This document shows positions 55,039 to 64,000 of a stretch of DNA of 64,000 bases, piece by piece; the first letter of the stretch is position 1, and each line of letters starts with the position of its first letter. The translations under genes were made by a program, and so were the position numbers. The DNA comes from Rhizophagus irregularis (lineage: Eukaryota > Glomeromycota > Glomeromycetes > Glomerales > Glomeraceae): NCBI RefSeq assembly GCF_026210795.1, contig NC_089446.1, forward strand, positions 1,827,001 through 1,891,000, read 5' to 3'. The notes beneath the pieces are model-generated. The model saw only the letters and a list, made by a program, of their open reading frames with translations, was not told where the DNA came from and searched no databases.

Positions 55039-56259
55039 AATAATTAATTCACTTACAATTACAATAAAGTTTATTCAAATGTTTAAACTATAGTTTATTC
55101 AAAATTATACAAGGAGTAGTTTTAACCTATTTCTCCGTAATTAAGCACTTGCGAAAATTAGTTACTAGCTTATAAATCATGTGATTATAACCTTTTTGTA
55201 TTACATATATAAATAATATACTTATTGATAAAATTCAATATCTAATATATCTAATTGCAATTTGCAATTATTAATAAGTACAAACTTAATAAATTATATC
55301 AATACTATTATACAAAAAATGTTTTTTTAAAGTATTTTCTTTTCTTTTCTAATTTTTTCTTTTTCTTTTTGCCTTTTTAAAACAAACAAAATTAAATATT
55401 TTTAAAAAGAAATTTATTTTTATTTTTTATTTTGTTTTTTTTATTTTATTATAGATGCAGTCTTATTATATTATAATTACACTTATTTACATATATTAAA
55501 CTTATATAAATAAGAAAAACAAAACATATATAAGAACTAAGTATTATGAAATATAACTACTTTTCCAAAGAAAATCAACCTACTACCTATATAATTATAT
55601 CACTATTACAAATAATAATACAACTAAAATCTCTAGATAACTGTCAAAATCCATCTAAAAATTTGCTATTTTATCCAATAAAATGCCAAATTATTCCATT
55701 TATTTTAAAAACTTTCTTTGAAGCTTATTATTTCAGCATTTTTCTTATTTTGTTTTACATTACTTAGTTTCATTTTTTTGTCTTTACTATTAATATTACA
55801 TCTAATTTGCATCTTATTTTTAATCTACATGCTAGTATTACATATATATATAATTCTTTTTTTATTAGCTATATATATATACTATTAAATACAATAATAA
55901 AAGAAAACCCCGGATATCTAATATAAAGGTCATAATGGACTTTTGGCCAAAAACATCCCTTTTTGATGAAACTCAAAAAATTGTTTTTTGTAAATATCTC
56001 AGCATCCAGTAATTTATTTTAATGAACTTTTTTTATTTTGTACTTCATTTATTGCTCTACAATTTAAAAAAAAGTTCATCAATATTGGACCACTGGATGC
56101 CGAGATATTTACAAAAAATGATTTTTTGAACCTCTGAAAAATGGGCTAATCTGTCAAAAATGTAACTTAGCCAACTCTTTCTTGTAGATCCTTGGTCAAA
56201 AATTTCGCAGAAAAAATTTTTATTCTTCATATTAACACATCTCTTATTTTACTATCAAT
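55039..56259. other. Promoter side of the RING gene and a hairpin repeat
   Basis: The RING gene's upstream region lacks a clear TATA box. From 55975 to 56130, TGTTTTTTGTAAATATCTCA and GCATCCAGT are answered by CCACTGGATGCCGAGATATT and TACAAAAAATGATTTTTTGA: an inverted repeat with arms of about 50 bp. ATATCTCGGCATCCAGT is a motif also seen at the edges of the MITEs at 32.4 and 39.2 kb. A 73-codon frame at 55546 is AT-rich chance text. Confidence 0.4.
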
Positions 56260-58401
56260 ATGCCTCCCAAAGGTAATAAAAAAGCTGGCAATAATTCTAA
56301 CGAGGACCTGCCGCGACAAGACAAACGAAACAAAAATAAAGACTCTGGCTCTGACGTTTTGAACTCAGATAATGAACAAACAAACAATAAAAACAACCCT
56401 TCCAAACGTACCTGTACGCTCCCAGAAAATCCTATGGAAGACACTACGTCGTCGACTTACGGTCCGACGCCGGAGGTAGAATACTACTCCTCCTCAACAA
56501 AATAATGCGACAATTTTTCGTCTCCTCCTCCCAAAGATACTACTGCGCCTTCTGCGCCTGGTTCTGTCACGTCTAGTACCGACGCGTCCACGACGCTCCA
56601 AAAGACGATAAAACTTCCCCTTTAGACGCGTCTCCTAATAAGGATATTATTGATACCAATGATATTTCCCCTCTTCCCCTTGACACGCCCACTATTTCCA
56701 TTCTTAGGCGTGATTTTCAGGCTGCTGCGGCGCCTAATATTTCCCCTGAATTTGTCAAAAAATATCCTACCAATCAGGCTATGATTGACGCTGTCAAGAA
56801 TCTCCTTTTGGAAACTTATCACTCCTACACTGGCCGTGCCCACATGTCTGGTTCTGGTGACCTCAAAAGATTAGTTATTCATTTTAACTTGACCACTGAA
56901 CGTGATGCCTGCCTTTCTCTCCAACATGATGATCTTGCCGATCTCAGATTTTTCCTACATGACCTACAGCAACTCCGAACCGATGAAGATCTTCGAGCTA
57001 TCCAAGTTACCGACATCCCGTTCTTCATCAAGAAAGATGATATTACTGCTCTTTTCAAAAAGTATGGTAACATACAATCTTGTCGCCTTCATACACGTGC
57101 TAATGCTAAAGTCCAACAAGCTCGTATCGTTTATGATGATGTCTCCTCCATCCAACATTTTATGGATAAACAGTGGGCGATCTATTGTTATTCTACTTGT
57201 TTACGTATTACACCATGCTCCCTTACCCTTGATCAAAAGAAATCGTGACGTGAATTCGTTGCTGTTTTATATCAGCTCCCTCCTTACACAAAAGATGTGC
57301 ATTTAGCACCCTTGGTACACGCAATGGCGCATTGGCTGTTAATATCCCCTTGTCTCTTAATTCTTATAAACCTAAACGATGGGCTTACATCACTTTTAAA
57401 TCGCAACAAATGATAGACACCGCAATGGAACAATCAATCACCTTGCAAGGTCATTGACTCCAGTGGGAACTTCCAGAGAATACGAACAAGCTTTGCCATA
57501 GATGCGGCAAACTTGGCTGCGCTCCTACTGCATGCCCGTTGAACAACTCTCGAGGTCGCTCATGCACTTGCAATCCTGTCGCACACCTAAAAGAACGTTT
57601 CAAAATTGGTCAATCTAATAATAATAATTCTTCTGCTAATCACAGTAGACATCGTTCCCGTTCTCAATCCAAAGATCATTCTAATTCTCGACAATGTAAC
57701 CATTCAGCTAATAATGCTGAACAGAATACCACCAATAATACTTCTTCGCCTAATTCTTCTAATTTCTGTAATTCTACTCAATCTGCTCAACGACCTCGAT
57801 CTAATGAGCGTAAAGGCAAAAATCGTTCAGTTTCCTTTTCTACTTCTCAACGTAATAACACTGCTACTCCCAATTCGTCTGGCCACAAACCTCCCTTGGT
57901 GGATCCTAATTGTTCCCAAGTTCAAGAGATCCTTTCAGTGCTTAAAAGCCTTCAAGAAGATATGGCTAATGTACGTGCTAGAATTCATGCTCTTGAATTA
58001 GCTGATCAGAGGATGTCTCGGCTGGAACGTCATATTTTTGGGCATCTACAGGATGATATTCTCCCACCTGATCTCAATAATTCTTCACATATGCTTGTTG
58101 ATAACCACCAATGCACCCCCCTTATCTAACACAATCTAACCCGCCCATTTCGAACAAGCCTATTTCTGGCCCGGTTCTCCCTTCCCTACCGGTTCCTATT
58201 CCCCGTTCTACCATTTCTTCTTCCCCCATCCCTGAAACTGCTGATGAAGCGACTATTAATAAAGAACGTGCTGAAATTTATTCCTTTCAACGATCTTTAG
58301 ATAACAAATTTGATCACTTATCCGGCTCTATTGAAAGATTTATTAGTTCCATCTCTGGTGGCTCTTCCTCGGACTTAGTCAATAAGACTTCGTCTGATTA
58401 A
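56260..58401 (+). pseudogene. LINE ORF1 (RRM-like and zinc knuckle), decayed
   Basis: The ATG at 56260 starts a basic, Asn/Lys-rich head (MPPKGNKKAGNNSNEDLPRQ) that meets TAA at 56503. A second open piece, 56704-57248, has PEFVKKYPTNQAMIDAVKNL, HFNLTTERDACLSLQHDDLA and an RRM-like VTDIPFFIKKDDITALFKKY-GNIQ. The zinc knuckle CHRCGKLGCAPTAC (57494-57535) keeps the C-x2-C-x4-x-x4-C spacing with Cys where His is usual. Ser/Asn/Arg-rich sequence and a coiled coil (EILSVLKSLQEDMANVRARI) follow to 58129, then 58111-58401. At least three frame changes or stops, so not functional. Confidence 0.65.
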
Positions 58402-60044
58402 TTTGTTATCTCCTTTTCACCCCGTAATTTTTATCATAGTGCATTAATGATGAACAATAATATAGATTATGATACCTTCGTGCGAAATCCCCCAACCCCG
58501 TTGATTTTAGTGATATTTTTAATGATCCTTTATCTCATACTTTATTTTCTTCCTCTTCCTCTACTTCCCCCATTCCTAATTCTTTTAACATTTCTTCCTT
58601 TAATGTTAATGGTCTTAAAACTTCTGGTCAAGGTTCCTTTAAAATGGACCAAATTTCCTCTTTCTTTTTACAAAATCACATCTCCTTTGGCGGTATTGTT
58701 GATACTCATCTATCGCCTAAACAAATGAAATTTTTGTCTAAACGAGTTTGTGACTATACTTCCTTTCATTCTGATCTGGATTCCACCAAACATGGCCACT
58801 CTTCTGGTGGTGTTTCTTTATTCATACATAACTCCCTAGCCACTCATGTTCAATTTTATCAATCCCATTCCTCTCGAATTCTTTCTGTAGACTTGTTTTT
58901 TAAAGGCAATGTTAAATTGCGTATATTTGTCGTCTATATTCCCCCTACAAATGATCTTATTCTTCGTTATGAAGTCATTGATCAATTAATTTCTTTAATT
59001 TCCCAAACTTCTTCCCAAAATTTTCATCATGCTATTTGCGGTGATTTTAATATGAATCTGGAGAAATATTACCCTATTTTTTTGCATCAACCTCAGGTTG
59101 CTGCTAAACGAATTCACAAATTATTTCACTATTTGCTTTCTCATAATTATGAGGACTGCACTCCCCTTAACCTATCTGGTACCTTAGGTACTTATCACCA
59201 TCTGGACACTATTAACCGTATTGACTTTGTTTGGTCTTGTCTACTTCTTCGCCAATATATGTTAACAGCTTCTATTTTTGATGCCCATGATTTACACATT
59301 TCTGACCATAACCCTATTATTACATATTTTGATGTTTCATTATTATCAGATGCTATTAAATCTGCACGAGCTTGTCAACTCAGTTGCAATACTCGATGTA
59401 TTTTTAAATATGATTCTATTTCTACTGAACAGTGAACTGTTTTTGCTGATAATTTGGATATATTATGTTCAATTGATCCACTCATTTTTGATGCTTGGCC
59501 TCTCAATCAGAAGTGTGAATATCTCCATTTCAGGATTATCAAAGCTGCTAATTCTACCTTACCTTCAGTTACTGTGGGCAATACCTATGTTCCAAAGAAG
59601 CCTAAAGATTTGGATAGTTTATGCCAATAATATAGATTTTTGTCTAAAGTGGCTAAAACTATCCGTTCTCTTTATAAGACCCTTATCTCATACTCTATGT
59701 ATTATGAAACTAAGTGGTCTTCATATTATATACGTCTTAATAATATTTTATCCCTTTATAAACAAATCTTTGTTACACCTATTACTTTTCCTCCTTTTCT
59801 TCGAGATGCAAGAATTGATAATTTTGCCAATTTACTTCAAACCCTAGAAAATATGACTTTGCTTTTCTGAAGTCTTCTTTTGCTTAAAGAAAAAGAATTT
59901 CAAGCCTCTTCTATTTAGGCTAAAATTGATGCTCGGAATGATAACTTTACCAATGATATTTCCACTTTTATTGAATCTGCTTTATCACGAACTAGACGAC
60001 GAATTGTTCTTGATCGTGTCTTTATTGATCATCCAACACACCCT
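58402..60044 (+). pseudogene. LINE ORF2, endonuclease part, cut off
   Basis: An apurinic endonuclease-like domain: FNISSFNVNGLK (about 58588-58623), then from 58644 one open frame with GGIVDTHLS, SSGGVSLFIHNSLA, RIFVVYIPPTNDLI, HHAICGDFNMNLEKY (about 59025-59070), TINRIDFVWS and HISDHNPIITY (about 59298-59330). The stop is TGA at 59433; text in the same frame family continues with further stops (59628, 59868, 59917) to RRRIVLDRVFIDHPTHP, the linker before a reverse transcriptase. There the transposon end at 60045 begins and no RT is seen after it in the window. 5'-complete LINE, disrupted. Confidence 0.7.
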
Positions 60045-61195
60045 CATCAGGAAATTATATAGTGCGAAAAGTTGCGCAAGTTTACACATCATAATATTTC
60101 GTAAGCTTCCAGACCCGCCGCAAGTTTGCGTAAGCGTAATATTTTGTAACTTTTTAAAATATTTCGAAATATTACGATATGCAAAGCTTCGTAATTTTAC
60201 GATTTGTAATATTCCGTAATTTTACTGCGTAATACTTCGCAACTTTTTAAAATATTTCGAAATTCTATGATGCGTAATGTTCCATAATTTGACGATTCGT
60301 AATATTCTGTGATTTTACACAACTTAATATTTCGTAATATTTCAAAATATTTCGATAAATAATACTTCATTTTCTGTACTATAAGTTTATATAATGTATG
60401 TTTTATTAGATATAATCATAAAAAATTACAAGTATTTATTAATATATACAGAATACATAAAAGTAAAAAAAAGAAAGAGTAGAGTAACAATATTATTAGA
60501 CGTAAAAAGAAGAGAAACAGCTATAGTAACGTTAGTATTAGATATAAAGATAAAAGAAATATTGTTATTATTGTTAGTATTAAGGTAAAAAGAGTTAAAG
60601 AAACAGTAAAAGGAGTAAAAGAAACATGGATATTATCGTTAGTATTAAAGTACAAGTAAAAAGAAATAAAGGAAACGTAGATAGTATTGTTAGTATTACG
60701 ACATAAAGTAACAAAGAGGTAAAAAAAAAACGCGTTAATATTAAAATAATTAGTATTAATAAATAAATATTTCTATACCTGCAAAGTAATTGAACAAAAG
60801 AATAAAGAAATAAAGAGAAAGGAAAAAATAAACATGTTGTTAGTATTGTTAGTATCATTAGTATTAAAGTACAAGTAAAAAGGAATAAAGGAAACATGGA
60901 TATTATTGTTAGTATTACGATACAAAATAACAAAGAGGTAAAAAAAAATGAAAATAATTAGTATTAATAAACAAATATTTCTATACCTGCAAAGCAATAA
61001 ATTATGAAATATATGTAAATATATTGTATATAATTAAAGAAATAATAGAAAGAAGAGACAAAAAAATTAAAAATATTGAACAAAAGAATAAAGAAATAAG
61101 AAACAAAAATAAATAAGACAAAAACGCGTATGATTAAATGATTAAATGATTAAATCACATGCAAGGATCAGCCTAATTTGATTGGCCAGAAAATA
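60045..61195 (+). mobile_element. Second copy of the 3.6 kb transposon, left part
   Basis: CATCAGGAAATTATATAGTG onward matches 10095-11390 almost base for base, but has one instead of two of the roughly 170-bp subterminal units. The match ends at GATTGGCCAGAAA (about 61187). The right terminal repeat is not found before the window end. It interrupts the LINE at its left side. Confidence 0.8.
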
Positions 61196-61528
61196 CGATA
61201 TCGTAAAATTACGGAAATCCGCATTTTAAAAAATCACAGAAATTGTATATACACAATTACTAAATATTATCCCCTCGTGATAAATTAAAAATTATCAACA
61301 CAAATTCAACACAAATTTAACAAATTTAATGAAATTTGGCCAAAATTAACAAATTTTTACCAGAATTATCAACACAAATTGAACACAAATTGAACACAAA
61401 TTTCAGCCACGATTTATTTATGTCACACACCCGTGTTGTTAAGAATTAATAACCATTTTATTTATTAAAACTATATTAATTATGGTAAAAAAAATGCTAT
61501 TACGTGTGATATATATAAAAAATAATAT
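61196..61528. other. Spacer with an inverted match to the first transposon copy
   Basis: 61250-61435 is the complement of about 11415-11620: CTCGTGATAAATTAAAAATT here against ATTTTTTATTTATCACAAGG there, through repeated AACACAAATTGAACACAAAT. No gene. Confidence 0.55.
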
Positions 61529-62977
61529 TTATTTTTTATGCAACCCATAATTCTCTAATAAACTATTTACATACCGACCTTCCTCCTCCGTGTTATAAGA
61601 GTCAATAGAAAGTATATCATCATCAGCTATGCCATCATTGGCCGCACCATCGTTGGCCGCACCATCGCCGCCGCACCATCGTCGCCTGCACCATCGTGCA
61701 TCATCGTTAGCCGCACCATCGTCGTTAGGCCTACCATCGTTAGTCACACCATCATCAGCCGCACCTGCTCTATCGTCAGCCGCTCTATCACCACCATCGT
61801 CTACATCATTACCATCATGAGAATCATCGTCCGAATGTGTAAATTTATCCCTATTTTCCAACTTTTGCTAAAAATCAATAAATAAATAAATAAACTGTAA
61901 TTCAAATAATTCACATTTTGCAAATTGTAAATTAAAAACTTACTAAGTTGTTGATTATCTTCGACTTCATTATACTTTCGCTCATTTGAATGTTTTGATT
62001 ATTAGGATTTAAGTACGTTTCACATATGCTAATCGCATACGCTATTTGTGTTTTTGAGGGATTTTTATTTTCTTTTCGCAACTTATCAATTATCAGCAAC
62101 ATATATGTCGTAGGTTGCCCATCTTTAACCTTTTTAAATAGGTTGTTGTAACATCTTTTCACCTCCGCCTTACTCTTCCATTTCTGAATCTTTGACGGAC
62201 TAGCCTGAGTGTTAATAGACGGTAATTTATGCCCAGTCGCTTCGAAAACAGAATACATAACGTCTTTAACTCTAGACGTGAACGTCCCTCGTATGCTTCT
62301 ATGTTGTTGTACTAACTATTAAAAAAAAATGTTAGTATGAAATTTAATAAAATTCATAATTGCTTTAACTTACAGTCGGGGCAATTTTTTTTTCGAAAAA
62401 AAATAATCCATTGATTTTTTTTGAACTGGCGCATAAATTCCGGATTTTCATCTTTTAAATATTTTTCGGTAGCGAGTTTGTACTCGTCTTGCGAAGGATA
62501 AACAAAATTTTCAAATAAAATTTTCGACACCTTCTTAACGAGCTCCTAATCAAACGAGGTTAGCATTTCAGGTTTACATTAAATAATATTCATCTTTATT
62601 ACCTTTACATATCTTTCCGGATCTATTGTATTATTATTATTTTTGTTATTATCGTTGAGCTTTTTTTCTATGCTCGAGAGACGGGTTTCAAGATTTTTTT
62701 GTCCGGTGATAAGAACTTCAAGCTTAGAAATTATCTGCGAATTGGTTCTTAATAGTTTTTCTATTGTTTTTTTATTAACTTTAACAATAAAATATAATTT
62801 AACTATATATTATATAATTTCTTTTATAAAGAATATGATACATATTATGTCATATATACCATCAACACTATCATCGGATATTCTCACTCGCTTCTCAGCT
62901 TCGCTACCCTCAGTACTACGTTTTGAAAATCTTTCATTATCGTCAATTCTTCGTTTCTCGCCACGCTTTGTAGCCAT
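61529..62977 (-). CDS. Five-exon gene, probably transposon-associated
   Basis: The ATG at 62977 starts MATKRGEKRRIDDNERFSKR. Exons are 62977-62860, 62778-62603, 62545-62374, 62311-61944 and 61867-61529. Donors are GTATAT, GTAATA, GTAAGT and GTAAGT, and all acceptors end AG; phases agree and the sum is 1173 nt (390 residues). Exon 2 is a coiled coil (TNSQIISKLEVLITGQKNLE). Exon 3 has SKILFENFVYPSQDEYKLAT and exon 4 HRSIRGTFTSRVKDVMYSVF, then KSKAEVKRCYNNLFKKVKDG. Exon 5 has a minisatellite-encoded Asp/Ala/Gly-rich run and ends SLLENYGLHKK. No family was recognised. Position beside transposon subterminal repeats on both sides suggests an accessory gene of the element. Confidence 0.55.
61625..61800. 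repeat. GCCGCACCATCGT minisatellite in the last exon
   Basis: About 12 imperfect units of 12-15 bp built on GCCGCACCATCGT. The unit is GC-rich in an AT-rich locus. On the minus strand it encodes the alternating Asp-Asp-Gly-Ala-Ala-Asn run of the gene above. Confidence 0.7.
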
Positions 62978-62999
62978 TATGATAATAAATTTGAAACGA

Positions 63000-63615
63000 A
63001 AATATGAGAAAAAAGGAGGAAATATATGAGAAAAAAGAGGAAATATATGAGAAAAAGGTGAACTAGAAAATTCGAAAAGGATGAGGAAAAAGGGGGAAAT
63101 ACATGAATCAGAAATTCAGAAAAAGGAGGCAAGCTGTCATAAGGTAATTTCCGCCATTCTATACTAAAAAAGAAAAAAAACTTGCGAAATATTGCGAAAA
63201 ATGGATGAACTAATGCGAAATATTACGAAAAATGAATGTACTAATGCAAAAATTTTGCATCGTGATATTACGAAAAAATATTGTAACACTTTTATAAGAG
63301 AACTTTAAAAAAAAACTCTCGTAAAAGCACATAGTACAATCGAAATATTAATCAAATCCAATTTATAAAAAAATAACATGTTACACATGTTGGGGCTTTT
63401 ATGCATGGAAAAAAAAAGTTGCAGCCAGTGAACTCATTTGGCTGATCAGATTGATAGTGATCTTGAGCGCTTATAACCTGATTATCGCATAAATTTGTGG
63501 CTGATCATCCGTCCATTATTGTAAAAGTGATTTGCCGTGTTAAGCCAATAAATTTGCGGCTGATTATCGATGATTAGCCGATTGAATAAGCCATACGAAT
63601 TCTTACAGCCCGTTA
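63000..63615. other. Subterminal-like repeats and a short hairpin
   Basis: GAAAAAAGGAGGAAATATAT steps (63005-63110). GCGAAATATTGCGAAAAATG and GCGAAATATTACGAAAAATG (63184-63245) recall the subterminal arrays of the CATCAGG transposon. CTTTTATAAGAGAACTTT and AACTCTCGTAAAAG (63288-63329) form a hairpin. TTTGCGGCTGATTATCGATG repeats TTTGTGGCTGATCATCCGTC (63495, 63552). Confidence 0.4.
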
Positions 63616-63830
63616 CAGCAAATTCAAAATATGCGAAACACTCAGCACTTTTGCTGTCAGATTCACTTGGCAGGTTGCCGGCAAATTGAAATAGTAAATA
63701 AAATAATAAACAATATTTATATGGTACATCATAGACTTGTTACATTTATTTTTAGATTTGCCAACCCACGAACTCGGCAAGTTCCCGACAGCAAAATTGC
63801 TGAGTGTTTCGCATATTTTAAATTTTGCTA
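63616..63830. mobile_element. TA-flanked palindromic MITE, 215 bp
   Basis: CAGCAAATTCAAAATATGCG and, inverted, TAGCAAAATTTAAAATATGC begin arms that continue GAAACACTCAGCA..TTTTGCTGTC, about 55 bp. TA lies on both sides. Outside both ends are copies of TTCTTACAGCC. No gene. Confidence 0.75.
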
Positions 63831-64000
63831 TAATGCGTAAAATTGCGAATGATTCCGCGATATTAGCCACCAGATTCTTACAGCCAGTTCCATTCATTAA
63901 TGCGTAAATTTGCGTAGTCATGTCTATTCAAATAACTCAATCAATTGTAATCCATTCAATTAATTCATTAAATTTTTACAATGAATTTGCAATATAATTT

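Noticed and set aside
55546-55767. 73-codon frame upstream of the LINE
   Set aside because: Almost wholly A+T codons, hydrophobic and Lys/Asn-rich, as expected of AT-rich noncoding DNA.
60595-60997. Minus-strand Leu/Ile/Phe-rich frames in the transposon (also at 10906-11206)
   Set aside because: They are translations of the GTTAGTATTAAAGTACAAG repeats and look like membrane proteins only because of base composition.
61629-61820. Plus-strand Ser/Pro/Ala/His-rich frame over the minisatellite
   Set aside because: It is the complement of the minisatellite that is better read as the last exon of the minus-strand gene.

Overview
The window looks like nuclear DNA of an arbuscular mycorrhizal fungus close to Rhizophagus (Glomeromycotina). 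The grounds are very high A+T, short introns with GTAAGT donors and TTTAG/ACAG acceptors, TATA boxes of the form TATATAAAAAGG, and several gene families that I recall as expanded in Rhizophagus. Those families are long coiled-coil proteins with a CPxC end and an IVA C-terminus, SANT-like proteins, Crinkler-type nuclease-kinases, and Polinton-type integrases with an RRATD...WSP tail. The attribution rests on memory of families, not on a search.

Layout. 1-9.3 kb is a patch of host genes, most of them broken by one or a few small changes: a Crinkler-like nuclease-kinase fossil, two members of the IVA-ending family, a HEPN-like multi-exon gene, an acidic protein, and a coiled-coil plus small HTH-like protein. 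9.7-14.0 kb is a SANT-like gene on the minus strand, apparently split by a 3.6 kb inverted-repeat transposon that carries its own SANT-like gene. 14.7-18.4 kb holds two more host genes; the five-exon one at 16.4-18.4 kb is nearly whole. 18.6-29.2 kb is a dense block of virus-like fossils (gag/protease-like, Polinton-type packaging ATPase, integrase and small accessory frames) riddled with later MITE insertions. 30.9-32.4 kb is a multi-exon host pseudogene.

32.4-48 kb is repeat country. It holds tRNA-like sequences, palindromic arrays with exon/intron-like borders, a 1.1 kb element with a 6-bp duplication, a decayed DDE transposase, a pogo-like MITE, a second Polinton-type ATPase fossil, and a duplicated 1-1.5 kb block that was itself hit by two MITE families. 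49.1-51.6 kb is a decayed MULE/FAR1 transposase. 52.9-55.0 kb is the one clearly whole host gene, a 662-residue RING-H2 protein. 56.3-60.0 kb is a LINE (ORF1 with zinc knuckle, ORF2 with AP endonuclease), cut off by a second copy of the 3.6 kb transposon's left end. 61.5-63.0 kb is a five-exon minus-strand gene that can be read without a break.

The most informative material is the repeat structure. Four hAT-type MITEs have 8-bp target duplications. Two 522-bp MITEs share their terminal motif with the 3.6 kb transposon. Paralogous empty sites inside the window prove two of the insertions. A common internal sequence module is shared by MITEs whose terminal repeats are unrelated.
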